From Nephrocerus scutellatus (lineage: Eukaryota > Arthropoda > Insecta > Diptera > Pipunculidae): DNA of 64,000 nt. The stretch covers positions 25,326,254-25,390,253 of the forward strand of contig OX352765.1 of assembly GCA_947095585.1 (NCBI GenBank), written 5' to 3'. Below, piece after piece: positions 45,478 through 57,429 of the stretch. A model generated the notes under the pieces. The model made no database searches. It saw only the letters and a list, made by a program, of their open reading frames with translations, and was not told the DNA's origin. The translations under genes and the position numbers were made by a program. The first letter of the stretch is position 1; each line of letters starts with the position of its first letter.

Positions 45478-45762
45478 CACATTGTGGTGGTTGAGGGGGC
45501 GATTCGTTGAGATGAATACTGAATAGGTAGGACACCCTTCTGGGAAATGCTATATAGATCTTGGGGGTGGTGGTGTTTGTGGGGATGGGGTGTTGAATCG
45601 GAATCCAGGAATCCAAGGATTGGCCTGTGTCTTAGGAGTCGATGGTCGGGTGGTGTGTTTGATGTGAAGTTGCTGGAAGTGGTGGGGATGTTTGGTGGCC
45701 GTTGGTGAAGGGTTGTCTATTTGGTGGAATGGAGTGGGGGTCGATGGAGGGGGACTTATTAA
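45478..45762. other. G-rich, strongly strand-asymmetric tract
   Basis: The plus strand carries repeated G runs ('gggggtggtggtg', 'ggggatgggg', 'gtgggggtcgatggaggggg') over about 280 bp, and almost no C. The minus strand consequently encodes a Pro/Thr/His-rich frame (45792-45550) that I treat as compositional. Possible G-quadruplex DNA. Confidence 0.6.
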
Positions 45763-46029
45763 TGTCGAATCAGTATTTTTCCGACTGAGCAACGCCAGAT
45801 AATCAGCTATTTCTTAAAATTTAAAGAAAAGAGTCTATATGTTTGTATATTTGTGCGGCAAAGTAGTAGCTACTCTTAAGAAATGTCTACAAAGGTTGTT
45901 AGGAGATAGAAGTTATCGCGAGCAGTTGTCCGTGCATAATGGAGCACAGCAAATATTACCATTTTATACACAACTACCAATTTTGATAAAATTAAATTGA
46001 AATGTAGTTGTATTTATACAGTGTGCGAC

Positions 46030-46600
46030 AATCGAAGTTCACGCTGCTATATCTGCCAAACGGCTGATGACTGCTCGCTCATATTTTGACAAATATGCAG
46101 ATGAACTAGCTAGGGCTGGCTCGGAATCTGTGTTTATAGGACCAAAACCCTACTGTGGTGTTTACTGGGTTACCGCCACAGCACTGATAAAATGTTGTGA
46201 ACACAAGCTTCTTCTGATCCAATGGGAAAACGTCCCGGAGCTCAGGCAATCCAAACAATTAATCGGACCCTTTTCCTAAAAGAAAAGCCTTAATCTCTAA
46301 ATAGGGATAGCATTAGGAAGCTGGTGAGTTTTCCTTCAGGTCATTGTGGCTTGCGGTGTCACCTCAACAAACTTGGTGTGGGCTCAGAGACAGAATGTAT
46401 AGGTTCTGCTCGGAGGATGATGAGTTACATTTTCGAGCATATTTTCTGCGAATGCCCAGCACTACTTTGGTTGAGGAGACGCATTTTTCATAAGCAAATA
46501 TGCTCGACAGCGGAGTAAAGAAGTTCTGCCACTAAGGACAAACTATCCTTCACTAGGGAGGTGGTACGTCTCTTAGAGTAAATACACCCTAAGATAATAT
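46030..46600 (+). pseudogene. R1/LOA-group LINE, RNase H end and zinc knuckle
   Basis: 46067-46279 encodes the end of RNase H ('ADELARAGSESVFIGPKPYC', 'ELRQSKQLIGP'). 46340-46510 encodes the knuckle region with one frame change ('HFEHIFCECPALLWLRRRIF'). 5'-truncated. Closest to the 39420-40620 type by these motifs. Confidence 0.75.
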
Positions 46601-47172
46601 AGATCTTTGAGGTCGCAGTGTCTGCAATTTGGGCTTGGATATTATTTTAAAAAAAAGAAGTGACAGCTGGAGTGTCATTATAAAGGAGCGTTGGAATCGA
46701 CGACGAGGCTGTATTATTGACTCTTTTCACGAATGACTAAACATTTTTACTACCTTCTGCCTCAAATTTTTGTCACATGCGAATTTTGCTCGAATTAGAC
46801 ATTGCAATCATTTTTGCATTTTTGGCTCGTTTGAAAACTATTCCGTTTTCCTCAGAAGGATTTTCTTTGTAAAACAGAAAGCATACCTCTCTAAGCCTAG
46901 AGTCCTCCTTACAGCTGGAATCATACCATCCATCTTCATTTGGTTTAACAGACCTATTCGTGAATGTTTTATTTGTGTGTAGTTTTCCGAGCTTGATCAT
47001 AAACAGTAAATTATATAAATGGATTTTCGAGACACACACAAAAGAGCCGGAGAGCTCCGGATATGAAGCACTAGTCTATATATTTAAGTAGTGTACAAAA
47101 TCTGTAATGAGAGTTATGGGAACAATGTTGTTCTTTAAGTTTTTAAGCAGTTGACAATTAATATGAGTGTGC
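46601..47172. other. No gene recognised
   Basis: Short open frames on both strands (46770-47039) that mirror each other; no domain. Confidence 0.45.
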
Positions 47173-47250
47173 TCCTGGTGCAGTGGTTAGAAAGATCGTC
47201 TTAAAATGTAGAGGTCGAGAGGTGCCGCTGGTGCGAATCGTCCTGCGTAT
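47173..47250 (+). repeat. tRNA-like SINE head (possible)
   Basis: Contains an A-box-like 'cagtggttag' (about 47191) and a B-box-like 'ggtgcgaatcgtcc' (about 47229), spaced as in a tRNA promoter. The B box is imperfect and no SINE body follows, because the foldback element starts at 47258. Confidence 0.4.
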
Positions 47251-47257
47251 TTTTTTT

Positions 47258-48124
47258 AAATTTTCTATATTAACTTCGAGTGCCCGTTGCCGGCTGAACA
47301 TATTTTGTGATAAATTTTTAACCTACTTCCTACAGACCGATTTTATTTAAACTTTGCACACATGTTTATCGCCCATGACCATACTTTCTTTTAAAATTGG
47401 GGGCACCTCAGGCCTCTGGGTTGGGGGGCTCCCATAAAAAATTTTTACAAAAAAGTACCCGATTTTCTTCAAATACGCATGTGTTTCTGAGATGGACAAC
47501 ACTTTTCGTATAAATTTGGAATTAAAATTTTTCGTATAAATTCTCTAATCGGGGATACACAATGTGCAGTTTGAATAAAATCGGATAAGTTTTTTAAAAT
47601 TTTTGTTATGGAGCTCCCCGACCCCGGGGCCCGATCACTTCCAAATTTTTTGAAAAATGTTGTCCATCGGAGATACACATGCGAATAAAATTTGAAGAAA
47701 ATCGGGTAAATTTTTTCGTCCAAAGTTTTACAGAAAGTGTTGTCCATGGGGGTACACTTGCGTATAAAATTTGAAGAAAATCGGGTACTTTTTTTATAAA
47801 ATTTGTATGGGTGCCCCCGACTCCAGGGCCCGATCCCTTCTAAATTTTTACAAAAAGTGTTGTCAATCGGAGATACATATGCGTATAAAATTTGAAGAAA
47901 ATCGAGTATTTTTTATCAAATTTGTATGGTTGCCCCAGTTGCCTAAAATATGTATAGTCATGGGAGATATACATAGAAAGTATTGTCACCGGAAATATAC
48001 ATGTGTTCAAAAATTCAATAAAATCGGGCTTTGGGAAGGAGGTTAAAAATTGATCACAAGATCTGACCAGCCAGCCAGTCAGTCCACCAGCCACGGGCAC
48101 GCGAAGTTAATATAGAGAATTTAA
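47258..48124. mobile_element. Foldback-type element with about 130-bp inverted ends and internal repeats
   Basis: The left end (47258-47390: 'ttctatattaacttcg', 'gcccgt', then 'ttaacctacttcc', 'accgattttat', 'gcacacatg') and the complement of the right end (48124-47990) match over more than 100 bp. Inside, a unit of about 110-130 bp ('gatacacatgcg-ataaaattt', 'gaagaaaatcgggta', a GC-rich 'gggcccga' block, 'aaaaagtgttgtc') is repeated about four times at 47560-47960. No protein is encoded, so movement would need another element's enzyme. Related copies: 32430-32790, 41716-42500, 48130-48530, 61499-61930. Confidence 0.75.
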
Positions 48125-48129
48125 GAAAA

Positions 48130-48530
48130 ATACCCGATTTTCTTAAAATTTTATACGCATGTGCATGTATCTTAGAAGGACATCAGGTTTTGTAAAAATT
48201 TGAAATTGATCGTGCCCCGGGGTCGGCAGTCGGGGGGCTACCATACAACGTTTTTTTAAAATGTAGATGCCCGATTTTCTTCAAATTTTATACACTTGTG
48301 TATCTTAAATTAGAGAATTGACAAGAAAATTTTAAAGTTTAATGGGCTGTTTTTTTTTAATTCTCTATATAAACTTCGCGTTGGTTCTGTCGTTCGTTCA
48401 TTCGTTCGGTAGTGGAATCTTGAGATAAATTTTTTACCTACATCCCAAAGCCCGATTTTATTGAAAGTTTGCACAATTTTGTATTTCCGGTGACAACACT
48501 TTCTATTAAAATTTGTTACACAAAAAATTT
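48130..48530 (+). repeat. Foldback-family copies, partial and rearranged
   Basis: 48130-48345 carries two internal units. At 48357 the family end ('aattctctatataaacttcg') restarts and runs to about 48530. Probably two overlapping truncated insertions or one rearranged copy. Confidence 0.65.
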
Positions 48531-48582
48531 AACAATCATGTCATATAGCGGCATCAGATTACGCCATACTATAATGACTGTC

Positions 48583-48840
48583 CGTCGTGGCTACGCGGAT
48601 AAGTGCATGACAGGATAAGAGCAGGAGATTCGTGGTTCAAATCCCAGTAACACCAAAAGTATTTTTCACGGTGTCCCACCTCTCGCGAATGCCTGACAAA
48701 CGTTCGAGAGCAATAACTTGTCACGGAAAGCTTCTTAATTCGCCGTTCGGATACGGCATTCAATTGTAAGTCCCCAAAAAAAAAAAAACATGCACAACAC
48801 AAATGGTCGCGAGAAGCTAGAAGTGTGAAGGGTGGAAATG
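48583..48840 (+). mobile_element. tRNA-derived SINE, copy 1
   Basis: Pol III promoter boxes are clear: A box 'tggctacgcgg' (48588-48598) and B box 'ggttcaaatcc' (48634-48644). The SINE body follows ('cccacctctcg-gaatg', 'aataacttgtca', 'gccgttcggatacggc', 'aattgtaag-cc', 'catgcacaacacaaatggt-gcgagaagct'). It matches 52525-52775 along its length. Non-coding; retroposed with borrowed LINE machinery. Confidence 0.85.
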
Positions 48841-48849
48841 TGGTCATTT

Positions 48850-50917
48850 TCTCGTTTTTTTAGGTCCTTTATAAAAACCTTTCACGACCTAAAAGGCTGT
48901 AATTTTGTGAGCAAAAAAATGCCAATTTTGATATCCCGCGTTTGACGCGTGTCGCAAATCGCATGTGGGCCGACCTCAAAAACAGATAATTTTGCGGTTA
49001 TTACCAAATAATACACCTGTAATGGCGAACGAATGCATGATTGGATTGAAGTAACACCCAAGGGATCAAGTCCTTGATTACCTATTATTAGTTCTAAAAT
49101 TATAACTATTTTTCCTAGACTTTTGTTTGAAACAGAAAAGATTTATCGGCAACTTCTTACAGTATTTCAATCTTAGAGAACCTCATTCATTAAAACAAAA
49201 ATCCTTTGTTTTATTGGAAAATGAATGAATGAATTAGAAAGCATTTCGAGCAAACTGATAGTTCTGTCTTGATATGAAATTTTTTGTAGGTTGGGACAGG
49301 ATCGATTCAATCAAAAATTGGCACAGCGTCATGCCTCTTTCTATTCAACAACAACATTATTATCCATCATCATCACACAATCATCAGCAAGCACTCACTA
49401 TCAGTACAGCGTCAACCATTCATTGTCGTCCTAAAAAGTTCAAATCACTTTTCTCTTCTCAGAATCACAGTATGTACTAAAAAGCCCCCACCCCAAAGGC
49501 CCAAAGTCGGCAGCCCACGCGATCAATGTTACGACAGACTATTGGATGGCCGCTAGCCGTGCTTTTGGTTGACTTCTTGACGCCCGTCTTAACTGACGAT
49601 TCAACGTCATTTTTATCAGTGTTATTCATATTCAGATTCTCGCTTTCTCTCTCTCCCTCTCTCATATTGTTTCTCAGTGTGTTGTTGTTCACTGCTCAAC
49701 TATGAAAAAATAGAGATCCGTGCGATCTATTTGCTTTGCTCGACAGACGGACAACTACTGATTGTGATGACTGGTGGGTGATCTGCTCTACTCTGCTGCT
49801 TGATGATGTGTTGCTCTGGTCAATGATGCTTCTGACTGTACGAGGGGCAGTGATGTGTTTACGGCGATGTAGCGCGGTGTAGCCTCAGCTTATAAGCAAG
49901 AAGAACTCCAATCCATTCAAAAGTTATCTTCAACATTTTTATTTCCCAGTCGTAATCAGGCCGCGTAGAAATAAAGACGTGCGAACATTGGGAGCAGTTT
50001 TTCCTTGTCCTCTAGGAATAAGTGTGATTTAGGAATTATATTATACTCGGAGCGGTAGTAGATAGTTAAGTGACAAACAAGAGACAAAATTAAGAAAACT
50101 TTATCAGTGGTTGAAGTCTGTGATCGTCGGAGGAACAGAATCACAAGGATCAACAATTACTACCATATGTGCAACGTACTGAGACATGTGTTCTGACCTG
50201 ACCGTACCGCCGGCAATCTTGAATATCTAATTGATCCTTTTTATTTGTGTGTCTTGTATTTGAAAATTCTTAACAAAAAGGATACTTCGTGCCGTGCCGT
50301 TTAGAATTTTGTTCTCGTCGGTGGATTTTCCAGTTGTTACCGTTGTTGGTTGCGTTTTCTACTACAACTGCTATGCGAGGGAAACTCCAAACATATGTTT
50401 GCCGGGAAAATTCAAAGTTTAGTCTATAGTCGTCTCTGAACACGCTCGTTGTTGCTTCTTGAAATGAGTATAGTGAAGTGTTTTCAACTGTTTGCAAATA
50501 TCAATGCGTTCGCTCCGTAAATAAATGACAAAAAATACAGTATATGTGGTTATCACCGTCGGCCATCCGTTGTTGATAAATTTATTTTTATTTGTATTTC
50601 ATATTAAAAACCTGAAATCATACGCGCTGTGCTGAGTGTTCGATATACCGAAATTAATTCCTTTTTGAGTCAAACTGTCACCTCTGTTACCTTGGCTCTA
50701 ACTAAAAACCATAGAACTGATGATTGATGGAAATTGGTATCCTAGTGTTTAATAACAGTTATCAGAAGTTATAATTCTGTGCTGGTTTTTTAACAAATTT
50801 CCGTAATAACGAAAATTCCACCAAATCCGATAAAATAATTATTATAAGTCCACAAATACATATAACTCACAAAAATAAAACTTCAACTACTACCAGAGTA
50901 CGAGTACCATATAGAAG
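48850..50917 (+). other. Intergenic DNA and probable 5' region of the LRR gene
   Basis: No coding sequence seen. (CT)n-rich bits at 49643-49664. The last few hundred bp before 50918 would be promoter or 5' untranslated exon; I cannot place the transcription start. Confidence 0.4.
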
Positions 50918-51219
50918 ATGGCTTCTTTTGTTTACGCTGTTTGGAGTATAACGAATGTCGCCTCCGTTCATTGTTCTGTGCGGCCAGAAATTTCACCATG
51001 CACATGTGAGCCAATCTATGCATCGAATCATGTCGAGCTATCCTGTGAAAAGGTCGACTCCTTTCATCAGATCGTCGATGCGCTATCCAACAAATTCGAG
51101 CCGAACATCAGTATAAGTTTGAAAATTGCCTACTCCCAGCTGGATGACCTGGAAATGCGATCTTTTACGGATATGAATTTGAATGTAAAGAAGTTACGGC
51201 TGATTTCGAATAATTTAAG
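50918..51219 (+). CDS. First coding exon of a leucine-rich-repeat protein (partial gene)
   Basis: The ATG at 50918 opens a frame of 100 codons that ends at a splice donor, 'aag|gtaatt' (donor at 51220, phase 2). After a short, weakly hydrophobic start ('MASFVYAVWSITNVASVHCS') comes a Cys-containing N-terminal cap ('ISPCTCEPIYASNHVELSCE'), then the start of leucine-rich repeats ('SISLKIAYSQLDDLEMRSF', 'NVKKLRLISNNL', matching LxxLxLxxNxL). This arrangement is common in secreted or membrane LRR proteins of insects. No further exon is seen up to 64000, so the rest lies beyond the window or the exon is isolated. The weak leader leaves the exact start uncertain. Confidence 0.7.
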
Positions 51220-51955
51220 GTAATTAGAGGGCACGATCACTCATTACTATAGAACTACAGCTATATACACATAATTACTGGCTATAATTGATCTTCATAA
51301 ATAATAATTAGCCAAGAAAATTTCCCATCCACACCCCTGTACATGAGTAGGCAGAGAGAATAAAAAAATTGACCTGGTGTTCCTTCGTCATTCGTCATTC
51401 GCCTCGAGTCGGCTTTTCTTATCAATAATTCCGAATTACAATTTCAAGACGTCAGTTTTTGTGGTTTTCAGGGTATTATCATTGCGACTGTTATGACACC
51501 GACCGCGCGCCGTCACAATCTCAATCTCTCAATACATTGTGCCATGTTATGGGTTTTGTTTTTTGTTTTGTTTCTTTCGAGTTTACATTCTGTTTGGTTA
51601 GATATTTTTATACAAAATACGAAAAAATAAATGATTCCAAAATGCATTTAAATAGTGAGTGGAGGAGTAGAGTTAACATAAATGTTGAACATTCTGAAAA
51701 TTCCCATACATAATGTGAAGGCAGAGAATGATACTCTGACTCAGATTACTAAGTAATCTCCTCTTGATTACGAATATGCTGTCTTAATTTTTTTTTTTAC
51801 GTCTGGACTTATATTTCTATCTTGCTGCATTTTATATAAAATTCAAATTTTTTGTTGTGTGTGCCGATTATACAGCGGGATGGGTAGTAGGCTGATTGCT
51901 TTATTAAAAAATCACCCTCTAATACAGTGTTGTCAATTGACCCATGCCCACCAGA
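51220..51955. other. Start of presumed LRR-gene intron; nothing recognised
   Basis: AT-rich non-coding sequence after the donor. Confidence 0.45.
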
Positions 51956-51959
51956 CTGG

Positions 51960-52230
51960 CTGTGCGTGCTATAGCGGACAAATTCGACACAATATTCAAT
52001 ATTCAGAATTGAATGTCCCTGTGTCAGTGAGACACACCGTTCAAAATATCGCAAATATCACAGCCGTAAGTGCTTCAGTTGAATATGAGCTAAATCAGTT
52101 GTTTCCACGCCATTCACAGCAATTGGTAATATCTCAGTCAACATCGTGGCGAATTGTTCGTAAATATTTTTGCCTACACCCTTAAAAGATCAAGTTTACT
52201 CCAGAACTGAAGCCTCTTATTCATTTGGAG
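51960..52230 (+). pseudogene. Tc1/mariner-type transposase N-terminal fossil
   Basis: The plus-strand frame to 52185 contains 'VRHTVQNIANITAVSASVEY' and 'SQQLVISQSTSWRIVRKYF', the linker and second helix-turn-helix region of the transposase type seen at 57430-57850 and 60400-61498. It decays past about 52230. The catalytic region is absent. Confidence 0.6.
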
Positions 52231-52524
52231 CGCAGAACTTATGCTATCTTATATCCTTATTGAAAAACGCTTTATCTGAAACGGAGCCCGTGCCGACCTC
52301 CATTAGCAAGCAGGCCCTCCAGTGCATGTGGCTCTGTGCTAAAGGATTATTTACTTCAATACTCCTCTAAAATACTCCATATGAAATATGGCGCTTGCCC
52401 GCGACTACTGCAAATTTTAATGTGTTTTTTAATGCTTTTCTTTTTATAGCTTCTTCTTCTTGGGTCTACCTTTAATCGGTGTCTGTGTTTTTGTTATGTG
52501 TTACCATATTATGTTTTATATAAA

Positions 52525-52775
52525 GTGCTCTAGTGGTTAGTGCGATGGTTTTTTGAACAGGAGATTCGAGGTTCGAATCCTAGAAACACCAAAAGTATTT
52601 CTGACGATCCCACCTCTCGGGAATGTCTGACAAAAGTCCGTGTAATAACTTGTCATGTAAAGCTTCTCAACTAGCCTTTCGGGTATTGCATTAAATTGTA
52701 GGTCCTTTCCATTTGTGTGGAAAAAAAGAACATGCACAACACAAATGGTAGCGAGAAGCTAAGCCTAAGACCGCA
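52525..52775 (+). mobile_element. tRNA-derived SINE, copy 2
   Basis: A box near 52531-52544 ('tagtggttagtgcg') and a perfect B box GGTTCGAATCC (52570-52580), then the same body as 48583-48840, ending '-catgcacaacacaaatggtagcgagaagct'. Confidence 0.85.
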
Positions 52776-52939
52776 ACGGTCTGTCGCGCCAAATATTATT
52801 ATTATTATACCATCATGTTTTTTGAGCATTTCTTTCGACCAATTGACACCAGTCCGATTGTCAAATTATGTGGGATCTAACGCGAACAAATATTTTTGCT
52901 GCCAAAAATTCATGCAATATTGAATGTATGGATGTTCCA

Positions 52940-53132
52940 CTAATGATGATCTTTCAGTATCAGTTCACGCACAGGATCAATGTTTTCCGGAAGAACAATC
53001 TACTTTGGACGACCTTCGCGAAATTCATCGTTGAGCGAACTGCGGAAACGATCGAATTCTATAAACCATCGATAAACAATGGTCATGGATGGAGCTTCAT
53101 TGCCAAAAGCTTATCAATGGACTATTGTTGAG
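52940..53132 (-). pseudogene. mariner transposase, N-terminal DNA-binding fragment
   Basis: The minus strand reads 'AFGNEAPSMTIVYRWFIEFD', then 'FRSSLNDEFREGRPK' and 'VLPENIDPVRELILKDHH', the helix-turn-helix region and linker of classic mariner transposases. Stops occur at both sides. It could have come from the same element type as 38828-39200, which preserves the opposite end. Confidence 0.75.
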
Positions 53133-54575
53133 TTAAAAAAAAATATTAGCTCGAAAATGTTCAATATTCAATATATTGTTCAATATGTTCAATATATTAG
53201 CACTGAAATGAAATTTTGAAATGACTATAACAAATTACGAAATATACAAAATATAAAAGGCAACCCTCGTGTTATTTAATTATAAAGTAAAGTTTTTTTT
53301 AATAATACAACATTACAAGAATGACTTAAAGTAATGCAATTACTGATGTTAGCATACACTTCATTGGATTACAAACTATATTGAAATTTAAGATGTTGTT
53401 GGTGATGGCTTACTTATTCTTACTCTAATTCTGACATTAAAATCAAATTGGGAGGTAATCGAAATCGAATAAATGGTATTTTTACTATCAAACGAATCGA
53501 TACTTATTTTGCATTCGTCATTCCATATTGCATGTTTCAATCGAATTGAAATAATCGTCAGTTTTTATTGGTACGGAAAAAAATTTCAAATATATAATCA
53601 TCATCTTAGTAGGGTGTATAAACGAGGTCCGGTTCTAGCGTTCTGTAAAAAAAACTCCACACGCGTGCTTTCTAAATTAATACTAGAACATCAAAATTAT
53701 TGTTAAGAAGGTTAAGCCCATGAGTGACACTTCTAACCCGCGTTAACAACGAGCTTTGAAATAGTATATTGCATAACGAGCTATGAAAGTGGACGGTAAG
53801 CACTTTTCAGCGATTAATGTACGCTCTTTTTCACACGGCCAAACCAATTTTTCTGTTAAACTGCTCATGCGCAATGAAAAAATACTGTGGGAATGTGTGT
53901 TCGCTGAGACTGCAGTAAATAACAAAAGTATTTTCTATGTTAACACCCTAGTGTGAATAATGCCTACTTTAGGTAGAGTAGGAAACAGTCTCTTTCGCCT
54001 ATGGTCGTGTAAAAAAAGAGGGACCCCTCGAACCAGCCAGCCTTTCAAAAATATAATATTTTGTTTTTTATGTGAACGACGTAAAGGTGTACCAGATTTC
54101 TCCCCTAGTGTCCGACCCCTTCCAAAACATCACAGTTGGTTTTTTCTTTAAATACCAAACAGGTGTGGGATAAAAGTTTTGTTCTGCTGTCTAAATTTTT
54201 ATTGTCAAAGTTACATTTTGAGTCTGCATGTAACCGATATGACCGGCAACCCAGACATTGTTGATTTTTTTTTAATTATATTTGTGATAAGAAACCAAAG
54301 TCGAATTCTGAGATTGATATTCTCAGGCGTAGTGCATTTTTCTAGGCAAAATAAGAAATAATTAAATTAGCCGACGAAAATAATGCCGCTCGTATTGAAG
54401 ATTAGTAAATATTCACGCGAAAAGGAGAATTTAAAAAAAAAAAAATAAATAAAAAGGATATTATGCTTGCTATTATTTACTACACGTGCACATAATGTGC
54501 TTCGGAACTTTTGTTTCAATCACATATTGAGTTATAAAGTTCGAGTTTGGTTGCGTCAACTTTACGTGCTCTAAT
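53133..54575. other. No gene recognised
   Basis: AT-rich. Contains the dispersed repeat at 53755-53885, listed separately. Confidence 0.45.
53755..53885 (+). repeat. Dispersed repeat, copy 2
   Basis: Matches 935-1050 in the same orientation ('gcataacgagc', 'tttttcacacggccaaa', 'catgcgcaatg'). Confidence 0.5.
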
Positions 54576-54579
54576 CATT

Positions 54580-55460
54580 TTAAGCCATGAGCCCATTTTT
54601 GGCTTTAGCGTTTGGAAATCAGGGAGAAGAAAAGATGAGAAGTCTATGCACGTGTGTCTTAAAAGACTGCAGATCATACAAATGCGGAAACACAGAATCA
54701 GGCAATTCATTCCACAGAACAATTGTGCGGCTAAAGAAGGAATCTCTGAATTGGTTAGTATGTCCGAAGATAGGCTTAATGGTGGACCCGTGGGCTGGAG
54801 TTGAGGGATGAGTCGAGAATGGGCGGGATGCATCTAGATATATCTTTTGAACACCGCTTGTGGAAAAAGCGATAAAACAGTGAGAAGCAGGACACATTCC
54901 AACGATGTTCAAGCGATTTGAGCATTGTTAGCGAACGAAGCTTGTTGTTGACGCACATACCGAGAATTGAGAGTTTTTTAGTTTCTTTAATGCAAGATAC
55001 CTTCATGGATAAAGGTTGGGGGCTTAAATTTAAATTACGCTTGGCAGAAGACAGCATTGGGTTTTAGAAGCGTCAAATTCGGTGCCGTAACATAACGCCA
55101 AGTGACATAAGGCCAAAGTGGAAAGTGACCTATAGCCAAATTGGACATAGGTCGCTTTGTGGAAGTGACATAAGGCCAAATTATAGCATTTTAGCATTAT
55201 AGCCAAATTTTTAGATTTGGACTACTAACCGGCGTTTATGCGGTGAACATTGGGTTTGAAACCGTCTAATACGACCTGGATTGAACGGCTACAAAGGTAG
55301 TTACTAGTCCAATCATGCAGGGCCTTATCAATTCCAAAGGCATTCATTTTCAAGAAAACTCTGACTCTGTCAAATCACTTGAAAATATCGAGTGCAACAA
55401 CTTCGGTTTAACCACATTTGAAAATAGACTGGTTCCAGGACTTTGATAAAGCATTTGGAC
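54580..55460 (-). pseudogene. LINE family B copy, internally deleted
   Basis: Minus strand. 55450-55245 encodes palm pieces ('VVALDI', 'SIQVVLDGF'). 55057-54940 gives 'PLSMKVSCIKETKKLSILGM'. 54930-54580 gives the tail ('SLEHRWNVSCFSLFYRFF', 'FFSRTIVLWNELPDSVFPHL'). About 300 bp of thumb are missing near 54925, and the stretch 55083-55215 is replaced by a short tandem repeat, removing the FADD box. Confidence 0.8.
55083..55215. repeat. Short degenerate tandem repeat (GTGACATAAGGCCAAA-type)
   Basis: About six imperfect units of 18-25 bp mixing 'gtgacataaggccaaa' and 'tatagccaaatt'. It lies inside a LINE copy. Confidence 0.65.
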
Positions 55461-57429
55461 TTGCGTCGTTTGAGTTTCGGAATCGTTTTCCGTATATCTT
55501 TTCTCAATTAATCAGGGAGAATTCTTAGAAAATAAATTGAAACCGGCTACAAACATCAGGAATGTGATATATTGTAAATTACATTCCATAAATTTTTTAA
55601 TTTTAATACCTTATTGCCGTGACGCAAGCCATTTAAGGAGTTTTCTCTTGGCAATAGGTTTAAATATAAAAAAAAAACAACATGATCCCAAATAATAATC
55701 TATAAGGTTGCATATTGTCTCCAGTGCCAGAACTTAAGGGAAATGAGCATTATTGCTCTATGCAATATATCCACATTGTAGTAACACATTTCGTTTCATT
55801 CAGCGTTCCCAGAATGATTAAATAATACAAAATGTTCAAAACAATTACATACTTATGTACGAGAATGTAATTCATAATCATTACCTGCATTTTGAATCAA
55901 ATACACCAGCGTTATCACGTGCTTCAAAGATGCTTTACTGACGAGTCAGTCAGAGTTTGCGCTTTCTATGAGATAAGAACCATCGAATGCACTCGGATTA
56001 TTGGTGATGAACATTATTATTATTTTAATTACACATATTATTAATAATAACATACACCGATTAACTCTACTTTGTATTTAATGTGACAATATTCCACGAC
56101 GAAAACAATGCTGATTGATAAACTGAACTGATAACAAGAACTGATAACTGAATGAATTGCCATTGTGATGTGTGTTTGGTAGGCAATTGGTTGTTTTCTA
56201 CAAAATTTGTGTCAAGTCAAATTACTAATTTTATAAATAAATTTCCAAAAATAAAAAGAATACCACCATTTACAATGCGAAATATGAGTGCAAAAACGAA
56301 TTCGGGAATGCATACGAGTATACTGCAGAAAGCACTGCATAATCGATTTGCTCTTGGTAAGAATGAAATTTTTTCGATTTTTTTTAATTGCAATGGTAAA
56401 GGATGGCTATAAAATAGCAATAATTAAGCGCACGCCACTTACGTATAGCCATATCTTCTACAAAAATTACCTACTATATGATGGAGCGTATTTCTGTGCA
56501 TAAATTAATGAAGGATTGCTCTGCCATTGATATTGATATGTACACACATATTGTTTTTCTACAACATTACAATAATCTACTTTATAGATTATTGCATTTC
56601 AACTGAGGAGATTTGCACGCAAATGACGACGACGAACGGCGGCGATTTAACGATCCCATTGACATTTTTACGATTGGCGCCAGTAATATTATTATTTTTA
56701 ACGATCGTACTGATTTTATTGTTTAGTATAGTTTTTGTTGATTGCATTATTTGTGGTTGAACTATGTATAGATAAGTATGTGTATCTATACAGATTCTGA
56801 TGCGTGTGTATTCATCTTTCATTCAACTCTCAATTGTTGGTTTTTTTCCTTTAATCTATTTTACAAAAACAAGATAACGATCGGTTCAATGGGCCTCACT
56901 GCATTGCACTAAAAAGTTGCACAATCTATACATTATACAAAAGAAAAAACCACTCAACATCGACTAATACGTAAGTGATAACTTAGAACTCACATTATTT
57001 GGTGTACTCGTATTAATGATATGCTTAGAAATGGGGCTTTCCATTACAAACAAACTACAAACCACGGGTAAGATGTTGATGTGAAGAAAGTTGTAGAACT
57101 TTCAGTGCCAATTCCTTATAACCAAAACCAAAAAAAAACATATTCTCATAAATTTTAATTCTTTCTGTAATGATCTAATCTCTCATTGACTCTTTGGAAA
57201 CATTGCTACCCGAAAACAAAACGTAAATCATTACACCGGGTATGGCAACTTTTAGTTCTTTTTAAAAATGTATATTAAATAAAAATGCAATAAATATTTT
57301 TAAATAACTGGTACCTTTCTTTCGAGAGTACACATTCCGAATATTAATGGAATACTATTTGATTCAAACGACTGCCTTGACAGGATCTGCAGTACCTAAT
57401 TCTGTCGACACAATTTTTAAGTATTTTCA
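55461..57429. other. No gene recognised
   Basis: AT-rich DNA with many short frames but no domains. A 77-codon plus frame at 56527-56760 is hydrophobic (could span a membrane) yet lacks any supporting context. Confidence 0.45.

Noticed and set aside
45550..45792. Proline-rich protein on the minus strand
   Set aside because: The composition follows from the G-rich plus strand; no start context, splice sites or domain.
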